Source: Curtobacterium sp. VKM Ac-1393 | GTDB lineage: Bacteria > Actinomycetota > Actinomycetes > Actinomycetales > Microbacteriaceae | DNA: 64,000 nt | NCBI RefSeq assembly: GCF_015350995.1 | Contig: NZ_JADKRW010000001.1 | Location: 571,702-635,701 of the forward strand | Direction of reading: 5' to 3' | Part shown: in pieces, positions 18,571 to 26,466 of the stretch | How positions within the stretch are numbered: position 1 is the first letter of the stretch | Layout: every line of letters starts with the position of its first letter | Notes under the pieces: generated by a model | Database searches by the model: none | The model's input: the letters and a program-made list of their open reading frames with translations, nothing else | What the model was told of the DNA's origin: nothing | Made by a program: the position numbers and the translations under genes

Positions 18571-19122
18571 TTACGAGTACACGTGGGGCGCCAGGACGCC
18601 CACGCCGCGCAGGTTCCGGTAGCGCTCGTCGTAGTCCAGGCCGTAGCCGACCACGAACTCGTCCGGGATGTCGAAGCCCACGTACTTCACGTCGACCTCG
18701 ACCTTGGCGGCCTCGGGCTTGCGCAGCAGGGCGACGATCTCGACGCTCGCAGCACCGCGGGACTGCAGGTTCTGCTTCAGCCACGACAGCGTCAGGCCGG
18801 AGTCGATGATGTCCTCGACGATCAGGACGTCACGGCCGTGCAGGTCGGTGTCGAGGTCCTTGAGGATCCGCACCACACCGGACGACTTCGTGCCGGAGCC
18901 GTACGACGACACCGCCATCCAGTCCATCCGCGCCTGCATCTTGAGGTGCCGCGAGAAGTCCGCCATCACCATGACGGCGCCCTTCAGGACACCGACGAGC
19001 AGGGGGTCACGACCCGCGTAGTCGGCGTCGACGACCGCCGCGAGTTCGGCGAGCTTGTCGTCGATCTGCTCGGGGGTGAAGAGGACTTCGGACAGGTCTG
19101 CCTGGACGTCGGAGAGTTCCAC
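18571..19122 (-). CDS. hpt: Hypoxanthine phosphoribosyltransferase
   Basis: 183 residues. The PRPP-binding motif VLIVEDIIDSGLTL (~99-112) and the N-terminal LLVGVLKGAVMVMADF segment are characteristic. It salvages hypoxanthine/guanine. It lies nine bases downstream of tilS, the common tilS-hpt-ftsH order of Gram-positive bacteria. Confidence 0.95.
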   Translation of the reverse strand: MELSDVQADLSEVLFTPEQIDDKLAELAAVVDADYAGRDPLLVGVLKGAVMVMADFSRHLKMQARMDWMAVSSYGSGTKSSGVVRILKDLDTDLHGRDVLIVEDIIDSGLTLSWLKQNLQSRGAASVEIVALLRKPEAAKVEVDVKYVGFDIPDEFVVGYGLDYDERYRNLRGVGVLAPHVYS

Positions 19123-19131
19123 CGGTCCAGC

Positions 19132-20151
19132 CTAACCGGCACTGAACGACAGGCGGTCACCGGATCGCGACGCCCGGACGCCCGGCAGGTCGATCGGCCC
19201 CTGCCCGCTCCAGTCGGTGACGAGCCGGCAGACCTCGAGCGTCTGCACGCGCGACAGCGTCACGCCGAACTCGCTCTCCACCGCCAGCCGCACGAGTCGC
19301 TGCCGGAGCGCGGGCGGGTTCGCCCCGAGAGCGCGCACGGACAGCGAGATGCCGGCCTCGGAGTGTTCGGCGATGTCCTCCGCCATCTCTTCCGCGAAGT
19401 GGTCGAGGGCCGCCGAGTCCTCGCGCAGCTGGTCGGCCGTCCGCGCCAGCGCCTCGGGGACCCCCGCGCCGAGTTCGCGCTCCAGCACCGGCATGAGCGC
19501 GTTCCGCACGCGGACACGAGCGTACGTGGGGTCGTCGTTCTGCGGGTCGTGCCACGGCGCCAGCCCGGCAGCGGCGCACGCCTGTCGCGTCGTGTGCCGC
19601 CGGACGGCGAGCAGCGGCCGCCCGTAGGCGGGCCCCTCGGTCCGTCGCGCCAGCGGCTGCATGCCGGACAGGCTGTCCGGCCCGCTGCCGCGCAGCAGGC
19701 CGAGCAGCACCGTCTCGGCCTGGTCGTCCAGGGTGTGTCCCAGCAGCACGAGACGCGACCCGGTGGCGGAGGCGACCTGCGCGATCGACGCGTGGCGGGC
19801 CTCCCGGGCGGCGCCCTCCGGACCACCATCGGAGCCGACCGCGACCCTGCGGACCTCGACCGGGTCCAGTCCCAGCTCGGACGCCTGCCGGGAGGCGCGG
19901 CTCGCGACCGCCTCGGAGCCCGCCTGGAGCGCGTGGTCGACGACCACCGCCCCGGCTCGGAGCCCCTGCTTGCCCGCCTCGAACGCGGTGGCCGCGGCGA
20001 GCGCGAGCGAGTCCGGCCCGCCGCTCAGCGCGACCAGGACGAGGTCACCCGCGGCGACGACGCCGTCGTCGAGCGCGGTGGCGAGCAGGTCGCGGACCGC
20101 CAGCCGGGTCTCGGCGACGGCAGGGTCCAGCCGGGGACGCGGAGAGTTCAC
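19132..20151 (-). CDS. tilS: tRNA(Ile)-lysidine synthase
   Basis: 339 residues with the PP-loop SGGPDSLAL (residues ~44-52) and the downstream LGHTLDDQAETVLLGLLRGSG signature. It modifies C34 of tRNA-Ile(CAU) to lysidine. The GTG start at 20151 is set by TAACGT on the minus strand six bases upstream, with no ribosome site, indicating a leaderless message. Confidence 0.94.
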   Translation of the reverse strand: MNSPRPRLDPAVAETRLAVRDLLATALDDGVVAAGDLVLVALSGGPDSLALAAATAFEAGKQGLRAGAVVVDHALQAGSEAVASRASRQASELGLDPVEVRRVAVGSDGGPEGAAREARHASIAQVASATGSRLVLLGHTLDDQAETVLLGLLRGSGPDSLSGMQPLARRTEGPAYGRPLLAVRRHTTRQACAAAGLAPWHDPQNDDPTYARVRVRNALMPVLERELGAGVPEALARTADQLREDSAALDHFAEEMAEDIAEHSEAGISLSVRALGANPPALRQRLVRLAVESEFGVTLSRVQTLEVCRLVTDWSGQGPIDLPGVRASRSGDRLSFSAG

Positions 20152-20215
20152 CCGGTAACGTTAGCCGCGCTCTCGGGACCACCGACAGCCCCACCGACAC
20201 ACCAGGAGTGCAGAC
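20152..20215. promoter_or_regulatory. tilS/ppa divergent promoter region
   Basis: The palindrome TAACGTTA (20156-20163) can serve as -10 on both strands. On the minus strand it ends six bases before the tilS GTG. On the plus strand it would start ppa transcription near 20168, before the AGGAG ribosome site. Confidence 0.5.
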
Positions 20216-20707
20216 ATGGCCGCGTACGACGTCGTCGTCGAGATCCCCAAGGGCAGCCGCAACAAGTACGAGGTGGACCACGAGACCGGTCGTGTCTACC
20301 TCGACCGCGTGCTGTTCACGTCGTTCGTCTACCCGACCGACTACGGCTTCTTCGAGAAGACCCTGGCCGACGACGGTGACCCCGTGGACGCGCTGCTGCT
20401 GCTCGAGTTCCCGACGTTCCCCGGTGTGGGCGTCAAGGTCCGTCCGGTCGGCGTCTTCAAGATGAGCGACGAGGCCGGCAAGGACGAGAAGGTCCTCGTG
20501 GTCCCCGCGAAGGACCCGCGCTGGACGCACATCCAGGACATCTCGGACGTCGACGACCAGACGAAGGCCGAGATCGCGCACTTCTTCGAGCGCTACAAGG
20601 ACCTCGAGCCGAACAAGTGGGTCAAGGCCGAGGGCTGGGGCGACGCCGCCGAGGCCGAGGCGATCGTGCAGGCCGGCCAGGCAGCCTACGTGCCCGCCGG
20701 TCACTGA
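20216..20707 (+). CDS. ppa: Inorganic pyrophosphatase
   Basis: 163 residues, family I soluble enzyme. [24 protein letters not shown] and the metal-binding [10 protein letters not shown] signature are present, then AKDPRW and KWVKAEGW. It hydrolyses pyrophosphate in the cytosol. AGGAG precedes the ATG by seven bases. Confidence 0.97.
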   Translation: MAAYDVVVEIPKGSRNKYEVDHETGRVYLDRVLFTSFVYPTDYGFFEKTLADDGDPVDALLLLEFPTFPGVGVKVRPVGVFKMSDEAGKDEKVLVVPAKDPRWTHIQDISDVDDQTKAEIAHFFERYKDLEPNKWVKAEGWGDAAEAEAIVQAGQAAYVPAGH

Positions 20708-20720
20708 CGCTCCTCTGACA

Positions 20721-20764
20721 CAGAACGGCGCCCGCTCTCCATTCGGAGGGCGGGCGCCGTTCTG
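20721..20764. terminator. Strong bidirectional terminator, 20-bp stem
   Basis: A nearly perfect 20-bp hairpin (one G-U pair) with the loop ATTC, placed between the convergent ppa and NlpC/P60 genes. Confidence 0.85.
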
Positions 20765-20771
20765 TGTTCTT

Positions 20772-20806
20772 GCTCGTGTTCGTGCTCGTGCTCGTGCTCG
20801 TGCTCG
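20772..20806. repeat. Hexanucleotide tandem repeat (GCTCGT)n
   Basis: About six units of GCTCGT, with one GTTCGT variant, directly adjoining the stop codon of the NlpC/P60 gene. Such arrays are prone to slippage, but this one lies outside the coding frame. Confidence 0.8.
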
Positions 20807-22279
20807 CTACAGGGAGCCGCTCGGGCGGGCGACGTAGGGCAGGAGCTGGCTGGGAGTCCAGACCGCACGCTCGACGACGCCGACACCCGGTCGCGCCGCT
20901 TCGACCATCATCCCGTTGCCGGTGTAGATCGAGTCGTGGTAACCGCCTGAAGCGGTTCCGTTCGACGAGTAGAAGAGGATGTCGCCAGGCTGGCGCTGCG
21001 AGAGCGGCACGAGGCGGCCGATCGAACCGAAGTAGTTGTACTGCCAGACGACGTTGTGGCCGCCGGTCGCGATGCCCTGCGAGCTGTACGCCATCATCAC
21101 CAGACCGGAGCAGTCCCAGGTGTTCGGGCCGGCGCCACCGAGGACGTAGGGCTTGCCGAGCTGGCCACGGGCGTACGAGATCGCGCCGGCGGCCTTCGAG
21201 GGGCTGCTCGGGGCGGGTGCCGGGGTCGTGGGCGCCGGGGTGCTCGGCTTCGACGGGGTGGGGGTGCTGGGCTTCGCGGGAGCAGGAGCGGGAGCCGGAG
21301 CGGGTGCTGCCGGGGTGCTCGGCTTGGACGGGGTGGTCGTGCCGCTGCCGGAGCCGGTGTTCGGGCTGGTGCTCGTGCCGCCGCCGGTGCTCGGGCTCGT
21401 GGAGGTGCCGGTGCCGCCGCTGGCGCTGCCGCCGCCCGTGTTGCCGCTGTCGCTGCTGCTGTTGTTGCTGTTGCTGTTGCCGCCGCCGCTGGTGCTGCTC
21501 GTCTGCGCGGCCAGGGCGGTCTCGGCCGCCTTCGCCTGCTGGGCACTCCAGTACGCGCTCTCCGTCGCGACGCTCGTGCCCTTGAGGTACGCGAGCTGAC
21601 GGAGGACCTCGTCCTGCTGGTCCTGCTGCTTCTGCACCCGGGCCTGGGCGTCGGCGGAGACGTCGTTGGCGGTGGCGAAGGCGGTCTTGGTCGCCTCGGT
21701 CGCCTTGCTCAGTGCGGTCGTCGCGACGGCCTGCTGGTCGGCGAGCGAGTCCACCGTCTTCTGGTCGGACCGGGCCTGGGCCAGGATCGTCGCCGACCGC
21801 TCGGACAGGTGCGACATCGTGCCGACCCGGTAGAGCAGGTCCCCGGAGTCGGACGCGTCCGTGAGCATCGTCGTCGACAGGTCGCCGCCGCCGGTGCGGG
21901 ACAGCTCGACCACGAGCGCTGCCACCTGGCCGGCGGAGTCGTCCGCCTTGCCCTTCGCGCGCTTCGACTGCGCGGCGAGGTCGGCGAGGGTGTCCTTTGC
22001 CTCCTGCTGCTGCGAGGCGGCCAGGGCGTACGCCTGCCCGGCCTGCTGCTCGACGACGCCGGCACGGTCCGCGGTGGCCTGCAGCGAGGTCAGGCGGTCG
22101 CTCAGCTCGTCCACCGTCTGCTGCGCGTCGGCGGCATCCGACTTCGCTGCCTTGACGTCGTCCCAGGACGGTGCCGACGGCGCAGCCTGAGCGGGTCCTG
22201 CGACGACGACCGACAGCCCGATGCCGAGCACGGCGACGGTGACGATCCCGCAGGAGAACGAGCGAGCGGACAGGATCAT
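20807..22279 (-). CDS. Secreted NlpC/P60 peptidoglycan endopeptidase
   Basis: 490 residues. A signal peptide (GIVTVAVLGIGLSVVVAG...AQA, cleavage near residue 32) precedes a long coiled-coil region (~40-240), a Ser/Gly/Thr/Pro low-complexity linker (~245-360) and a C-terminal NlpC/P60 domain. The catalytic Cys is in WDCSGLV and the His in GYHDSIYTG. It should cut D-Glu-diaminopimelate/lysine-type bonds, as in RipA-like enzymes. The coiled-coil half is similar to the M23 protein encoded 33 bases upstream, so the two form a paired set. Confidence 0.92.
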   Translation of the reverse strand: MILSARSFSCGIVTVAVLGIGLSVVVAGPAQAAPSAPSWDDVKAAKSDAADAQQTVDELSDRLTSLQATADRAGVVEQQAGQAYALAASQQQEAKDTLADLAAQSKRAKGKADDSAGQVAALVVELSRTGGGDLSTTMLTDASDSGDLLYRVGTMSHLSERSATILAQARSDQKTVDSLADQQAVATTALSKATEATKTAFATANDVSADAQARVQKQQDQQDEVLRQLAYLKGTSVATESAYWSAQQAKAAETALAAQTSSTSGGGNSNSNNSSSDSGNTGGGSASGGTGTSTSPSTGGGTSTSPNTGSGSGTTTPSKPSTPAAPAPAPAPAPAKPSTPTPSKPSTPAPTTPAPAPSSPSKAAGAISYARGQLGKPYVLGGAGPNTWDCSGLVMMAYSSQGIATGGHNVVWQYNYFGSIGRLVPLSQRQPGDILFYSSNGTASGGYHDSIYTGNGMMVEAARPGVGVVERAVWTPSQLLPYVARPSGSL

Positions 22280-22312
22280 GGCGGGGTCAACGCATCCCGG
22301 CTGCGCTGATGC

Positions 22313-23590
22313 TCATACCGAGATCCCCCGCGCTGCCATGAAGGGGACCGGGTCGACGGCAGCACCGTTGATCCGGGTCTCGAAGTGGAGGTGGCACCCG
22401 GTCGACCAGCCGGTCGAACCGATCTTGGCGATCTGCTGCCCGGCGGTGACGTGCTGGCCGTTCGCGACCATGATGCCGCCGTCGACGATGTGCCCGTAGG
22501 CCGTCGAGATGTCGCCGCCGTTGTCGAGGATGACCTCGTTGCCGTAGCCGCCGCCGTTGCCCGCGAAGGTCACGGTGCCGTCGTGTGCCGCGTAGATCGG
22601 GGCGTAGCAGGCGGGGGCGAGGTCGACGCCGGCGTGCAGTGCCGTGTAGTGCGTGTACGGGTCGACGCGGATGCCGTAGCCGCTGGTCTGGAAGCCGCCG
22701 GCCGGCCGGACCCACCCGGCGGAGTTCGCGCTGCCGCCGCCGGTGCCGCCCTGGCTCGTCGCCGCGGCCTTCGCGGCTGCCTTGGCTGCTGCGGCCGCGA
22801 TGCGGGCCTGTCGTGCCTTCTCGGCGGCGACGCCCTTGCGGTAGTCGGCCTCGACGCCGCGCTGCTTCGTGGTGAGGGCGGTGAGCTGCGCCTCGAGCCG
22901 CGTCTGGTTGTCGTTCTGCGCGTCGACGGCGGTCTGTGCCGCGTCGGCAGCGCCCTGGGCCTGCTGCATCTTCGACTCCGCCGCCGCAGCGAGGTCACCG
23001 AGAGCGTTCTTCGCACGGTCGGCCTTGTCGGCGAGACCCTGCGCGACGCCGCGGTCCTGCGACGCCTGTGAGTAGATGCCGTCGGCCTGTTCGCTGAGCT
23101 TCGACATGGCGCCGAGTTCGTAGAGCAGGTCACCGGAGTCCGACGGGTGGGTCAGGATGTCGGTCGTCACGTCGTTGGCGCTGGCCCGACCGAGCTGCGC
23201 GGCGAGCTGACCGGCCTGCTCCTCGGACTGCCCGGCGGTCTGGTCGGCCTCGTCCGCCTGGGACTGCAGCGACTTCTGCGTGAGGGTCGCCTCGTCGTAC
23301 TTGTTCTGCGCCGCTTGGTACGCCTCGCCCGCGGCCTGTGCGGCCTTCTGCTTGGCGGCGGCCTCGGACTCCAGCGACGAGATGAGCGACTTGATCTCGG
23401 AGACCTTCGCCTGCTGCGCGCTCGTCGAGGACTTGGCCTTCTGCACCTCGGCCCAGCTCGGGTAGCTCGCTGCGCTGGCCGACGTCGCCGGGGCGAGGAC
23501 CGCGAGGGTACTGCCCGCGAGCGCGATGGCGACCGCGGCGGCGACGAGGCGGCTGCGGTTGCGGAGGGAGAGCGAAGGTGAGGTCGACAT
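22313..23590 (-). CDS. Secreted M23 (LytM) peptidase with coiled coil
   Basis: 425 residues from the ATG at 23590. A signal peptide (VAAAVAIALAGSTLAVL...ASA) is followed by a coiled coil (~45-260), an Ala/Lys-rich stretch and a C-terminal LytM domain with HAGVDLA and HLHFE, the zinc-binding H-x-G-x-D and HxH motifs. A cross-bridge or stem-peptide endopeptidase of the EnvC/PcsB type is likely. Four GTTAC-type motifs lie upstream and may bind MtrA. Confidence 0.92.
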   Translation of the reverse strand: MSTSPSLSLRNRSRLVAAAVAIALAGSTLAVLAPATSASAASYPSWAEVQKAKSSTSAQQAKVSEIKSLISSLESEAAAKQKAAQAAGEAYQAAQNKYDEATLTQKSLQSQADEADQTAGQSEEQAGQLAAQLGRASANDVTTDILTHPSDSGDLLYELGAMSKLSEQADGIYSQASQDRGVAQGLADKADRAKNALGDLAAAAESKMQQAQGAADAAQTAVDAQNDNQTRLEAQLTALTTKQRGVEADYRKGVAAEKARQARIAAAAAKAAAKAAATSQGGTGGGSANSAGWVRPAGGFQTSGYGIRVDPYTHYTALHAGVDLAPACYAPIYAAHDGTVTFAGNGGGYGNEVILDNGGDISTAYGHIVDGGIMVANGQHVTAGQQIAKIGSTGWSTGCHLHFETRINGAAVDPVPFMAARGISV

Positions 23591-23603
23591 GTATCTCGAT
23601 TTC

Positions 23604-23658
23604 GTAACAGCGCGGCAAGGCTCACGCACGTAACACTGTTAACAGACGCAACAGTAAC
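23604..23658 (-). promoter_or_regulatory. Cluster of GTAAC motifs, possible MtrA sites
   Basis: GTAAC occurs at 23604-23608, 23630-23634 and 23654-23658, and GTTAAC at 23638-23643, all within 55 bases upstream of the M23 gene. MtrA, the actinobacterial cell-wall regulator, binds GTAAC-like direct repeats and controls NlpC/P60 and M23 genes. The assignment is inference. Confidence 0.4.
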
Positions 23659-23788
23659 AACAGGAGTCGCAGCACCACAGCCCCTCGGACGAGGGACGGC
23701 GGCCGACGACGATGCTCGCACCGCAACCTCGGCGCCCCGTGCCGAGTGGGTGCGACACGCCGGGGATTCCGGGCGAACGCGGCCCGAT

Positions 23789-23817
23789 TTGTGAAACCCC
23801 GGGGGCATCCGTATGCT
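23789..23817 (+). promoter_or_regulatory. tRNA operon promoter
   Basis: TTGTGA at 23789-23794 and TATGCT at 23812-23817 with an optimal 17-bp spacer, 31 bases before tRNA-Glu. It is the best canonical promoter in the window. Confidence 0.8.
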
Positions 23818-23847
23818 TGTCAACCGGTAGCGCGAAGCACCACTTGC

Positions 23848-23920
23848 GGCCCTATCGTTTAGTGGCCTAGGACACCGCCCTTTCACGGCGGCAGCACGGG
23901 TTCGAATCCCGTTGGGGTCA
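23848..23920 (+). tRNA. tRNA-Glu (TTC)
   Basis: 73 bases. The acceptor stem GGCCCTA pairs with TGGGGTC and the anticodon stem CCGCC/GGCGG encloses CTTTCAC, giving anticodon TTC. The T-loop GGTTCGAATCC is canonical. CCA is not encoded. Confidence 0.95.
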
Positions 23921-23970
23921 CTCTCCGAGTGAGCGAGCAAGTAGTACTGAGCAACACCACAGCAAGACAC

Positions 23971-24010
23971 AACACGCAGTACCCACAACACGCAGTACCC
24001 ACAACACAAC
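23971..24010. repeat. 16-base tandem repeat in the tRNA spacer
   Basis: AACACGCAGTACCCAC occurs twice in tandem (23971-23986 and 23987-24002) followed by a partial third copy, between tRNA-Glu and tRNA-Asp. It is AT-richer than its surroundings. Confidence 0.85.
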
Positions 24011-24012
24011 AT

Positions 24013-24089
24013 GGCCCTGTAGCGCAGCTGGTTAGCGTGCCGCCCTGTCACGGCGGAGGTCGCGGGTTCAAGTCCCGTCAGGGTCGCCA
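24013..24089 (+). tRNA. tRNA-Asp (GTC)
   Basis: Acceptor GGCCCTG pairs with CAGGGTC, with discriminator G. The anticodon loop CTGTCAC gives GTC. The CCA end is encoded (24087-24089). Confidence 0.95.
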
Positions 24090-24090
24090 C

Positions 24091-24163
24091 GGCTGGATAG
24101 CTCAGTTGGTAGAGCGTTCGACTGAAAATCGAAAGGTCCACGGATCGATGCCGTGTCCAGCCA
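24091..24163 (+). tRNA. tRNA-Phe (GAA)
   Basis: Acceptor GGCTGGA pairs with TCCAGCC, discriminator A. Anticodon stem TTCGA/TCGAA encloses CTGAAAA, giving GAA. It starts two bases after the tRNA-Asp CCA. No CCA of its own. Confidence 0.95.
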
Positions 24164-24169
24164 CCGGTG

Positions 24170-24200
24170 AAGGCCCCCTGCTTCGGCAGGGGGCCTTTTC
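24170..24200 (+). terminator. tRNA operon terminator
   Basis: A 12-bp stem capped by TTCG (24170-24181 with 24186-24197) and ending in four T residues, a classical intrinsic terminator. Confidence 0.9.
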
Positions 24201-24252
24201 CGTTGTCTGAGCGGTGCGGCGTGGGCGCGCGCCCGCCTGCCGGCCGCCGGAC

Positions 24253-25263
24253 TCAGGCCTCGCGGGTCTTCGGGCTGCTGTCGTTCGTCTTCGCCGGGTC
24301 ACGCTCGACCACGGCGCCGAGGGCATCGTCGATCCGACTGAGCAGCTCCGCCGGGATCGTGACGCCGGCAGCACCCGCGTTGTCGTGCACCTGCTCCGGG
24401 CGCGACGCCCCGATGATCGCACTCGCGACGTTCTCGTTCTGCAGCACCCAGGCGACGGCGAGCTGCGCCATCGACAGGTCGAGCTCCTTCGCGATCGGCT
24501 CGAGCTCCTGCACCGCGGACAGCACTTCGTCGCGCATGAACCGCTTGATCATGTCGGCGCCGCCCTTGTCGTCGGTGGCACGTGAGCCCTCGGGCAGCGG
24601 CTGACCCGGCTGGTACTTGCCGGTCAGCACACCCTGGGCGATGGGCGACCAGACGATCTGCGAGATGCCGAGCTCCTTCGAGGTCGGCACGACCTCGTCC
24701 TCGATGACCCGCCACAGTGCCGAGTACTGCGGCTGGTTCGAGATGAGCTGGAAGCCGAGCTCCTTCGCCAGGGCGGCGCCGGCACGCAGCTGGTCCGCGG
24801 TCCACTCGCTGACGCCGACGTACAGGACCTTGCCCTGACGGACGATGTCGGCGAAGGCCTGCATCGTCTCCTCGAGCGGGGTCTCGTGGTCGAACCGGTG
24901 TGCCTGGTACAGGTCGACGTAGTCGGTCTGCAGGCGGCCGAGCGAGCCGTCGATCGACTCGAGGATGTGCTTGCGGGACAACCCGGTGTCGTTGTGCCCC
25001 TTGGGACCGGTCGGCCCGAAGACCTTCGTGGCGATCTCGAGGGACTGGCGACGCTCCCCTTTGAGGGCTTCGCCGAGGACGGTCTCCGCGCCGGTGTTGG
25101 CGTAGACATCGGCGGTGTCGAACGTCGAGATGCCGACCTCGAGGGCTGCCCGGACGCAGGCGATCGCCGCGTCGTTCTCGACCTGGGAGGCGTGGGTGAG
25201 CCAGTTGCCGTAGGTGATCTCGGAGACCTTGAGGCCCGAGTTGCCGAGGTAGCGGTACTCCAT
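24253..25263 (-). CDS. Aldo/keto reductase (Kv-beta-like)
   Basis: 336 residues, TIM-barrel AKR. The tetrad is visible: Asp49 and Tyr54 in FDTADVYA, Lys80 in IATKVFG, His122 in YQAHRFD. The C-terminal NADPH-binding region has SAIIGASRPEQV. It resembles the potassium-channel-beta/YghZ subgroup that reduces small aldehydes and ketones. The substrate is unknown. AGGAG lies ten bases before the ATG; it is divergent from the next gene. Confidence 0.92.
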   Translation of the reverse strand: MEYRYLGNSGLKVSEITYGNWLTHASQVENDAAIACVRAALEVGISTFDTADVYANTGAETVLGEALKGERRQSLEIATKVFGPTGPKGHNDTGLSRKHILESIDGSLGRLQTDYVDLYQAHRFDHETPLEETMQAFADIVRQGKVLYVGVSEWTADQLRAGAALAKELGFQLISNQPQYSALWRVIEDEVVPTSKELGISQIVWSPIAQGVLTGKYQPGQPLPEGSRATDDKGGADMIKRFMRDEVLSAVQELEPIAKELDLSMAQLAVAWVLQNENVASAIIGASRPEQVHDNAGAAGVTIPAELLSRIDDALGAVVERDPAKTNDSSPKTREA

Positions 25264-25389
25264 GTGCGTGTCACTCCTGTCGTGGGGCGCATCGGTGCGA
25301 CCCGAACCGTGACGGTAGTCGGCCGGGACGGTGCAGGATCACATGGGACGACGGCGCAGTGCTGCGCCGCGGAGAGCGAGGGAGCATCC

Positions 25390-26382
25390 ATGACCGGAGC
25401 GAGCGTGTTGTTCATCGGCGGGAGCGGCGTGATCAGCGCCTCCTGCGTGCGGGAGGCGACGGAACAGGGCCACGACGTCACGGTCCTGAACCGGGGGACC
25501 ACCGGGGGCAGGCCGATCCCGGAGGGTGTGACGCGCCTCCAGGCCGACGTGTCGGACCGCAGCGCCCTGGCGGACGCACTCGGCGACCGCCACTTCGACG
25601 TGGTCGTGAACTGGATCGCCTTCACGCCGGACCAGGTGCAGGCCGACATCGACTTCTTCGCCGGGCGGACGCGGCAGTACGTGTTCATCAGCTCGGCCTC
25701 GGCCTACCAGACGCCGGCGACGCACCTGCCGATCACGGAGTCGACGCCGCTGAAGAACCCGTACTGGCAGTACTCGCGCGACAAGATCGCGTGCGAGGAA
25801 CTGCTGATGGAGGCGTACCGGGAGCAGGACTTCCCGGTGACGATCGTGCGGCCGTCGCACACCTACGACGAGACGAAGCTGCCGTTGACGGGCGGGTGGA
25901 CTGCGGTGGCACGGATGCGTGCCGGCAAGCCGATCATCATCACCGGTGACGGCACTTCGCTGTGGACGCTGACGCACAGCCGTGACTTCGCGGTCGGGTT
26001 CACCGGGCTGCTCGACAACGCGTCGGCGATCGGTGAGGCCTTCACGATCACGAGCGACGAGGCGCCGACGTGGAACGCCATCGCGCACGAGATCGCGGCG
26101 GCGGCGGGTGTGGATGACCTGCGGATCGTGCACGTGCCAGCGGACGCCATCGCTGCCGCCGATTCTGAGTGGGGTGCGGCACTGCTCGGCGACAAGGCAA
26201 ACAGCTCGGTGTTCGACAACAGCAAGGTCCGGTCGTTCGTGCCGTGGTACCGGCCGCGGACCCCCTACCGGCAGGGCGTGCGCGAGGTCATCGCGTGGTT
26301 CGAGGCGCACCCCGAGGAGCAGGTCGTCGACGAGCGGCTTGACGGCCTGATGGACGAGTTGGCGGCGCGCTGGGCGGTGTGA
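25390..26382 (+). CDS. NAD-dependent epimerase/dehydratase family (extended SDR)
   Basis: 330 residues beginning with an SDR glycine motif (VLFIGGSGVISASC), an LNRG segment and Asp in LQADVSD. The active site region is SSASAYQT and the Tyr-x3-Lys is YSRDK. ITGDGTSLWTLTHSRDFA is typical of the sugar-nucleotide epimerase/isoflavone-reductase-like subgroup seen in actinobacteria. Substrate unknown. The start is set by GAGGGAG six bases upstream of ATG. Confidence 0.88.
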   Translation: MTGASVLFIGGSGVISASCVREATEQGHDVTVLNRGTTGGRPIPEGVTRLQADVSDRSALADALGDRHFDVVVNWIAFTPDQVQADIDFFAGRTRQYVFISSASAYQTPATHLPITESTPLKNPYWQYSRDKIACEELLMEAYREQDFPVTIVRPSHTYDETKLPLTGGWTAVARMRAGKPIIITGDGTSLWTLTHSRDFAVGFTGLLDNASAIGEAFTITSDEAPTWNAIAHEIAAAAGVDDLRIVHVPADAIAAADSEWGAALLGDKANSSVFDNSKVRSFVPWYRPRTPYRQGVREVIAWFEAHPEEQVVDERLDGLMDELAARWAV

Positions 26383-26386
26383 CGGC

Positions 26387-26450
26387 CGGAACCAGGTTCC
26401 GGACACAGCACCACGGAAGAACGCGGTGTCGTGTCCGGAACCTGGTTCCG
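26387..26450. terminator. Bidirectional terminator with 20-bp perfect stem
   Basis: Arms 26387-26406 and 26431-26450 pair perfectly. Each arm contains the smaller palindrome GGAACCAGGTTCC, so alternative foldings are possible. It lies between convergent genes. Confidence 0.85.
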
Positions 26451-26466
26451 AAGTCGGACGGGAGCG

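Noticed and set aside
15946-20379. 1477-codon open frame on the plus strand opposite folP, ftsH, hpt and tilS
   Set aside because: Same antisense shadow; no domains, spans several genuine genes and spacers.
20764-20806. CRISPR-like array at the hexanucleotide repeat
   Set aside because: Units are 6 bases with no spacers; it is a simple sequence repeat. No CRISPR array occurs in the window.
23591-23788. c-di-AMP (ydaO-type) riboswitch upstream of the peptidoglycan hydrolases
   Set aside because: Such switches often precede these genes, but I could not find the conserved pairing or core motifs; only GTAAC repeats are seen.
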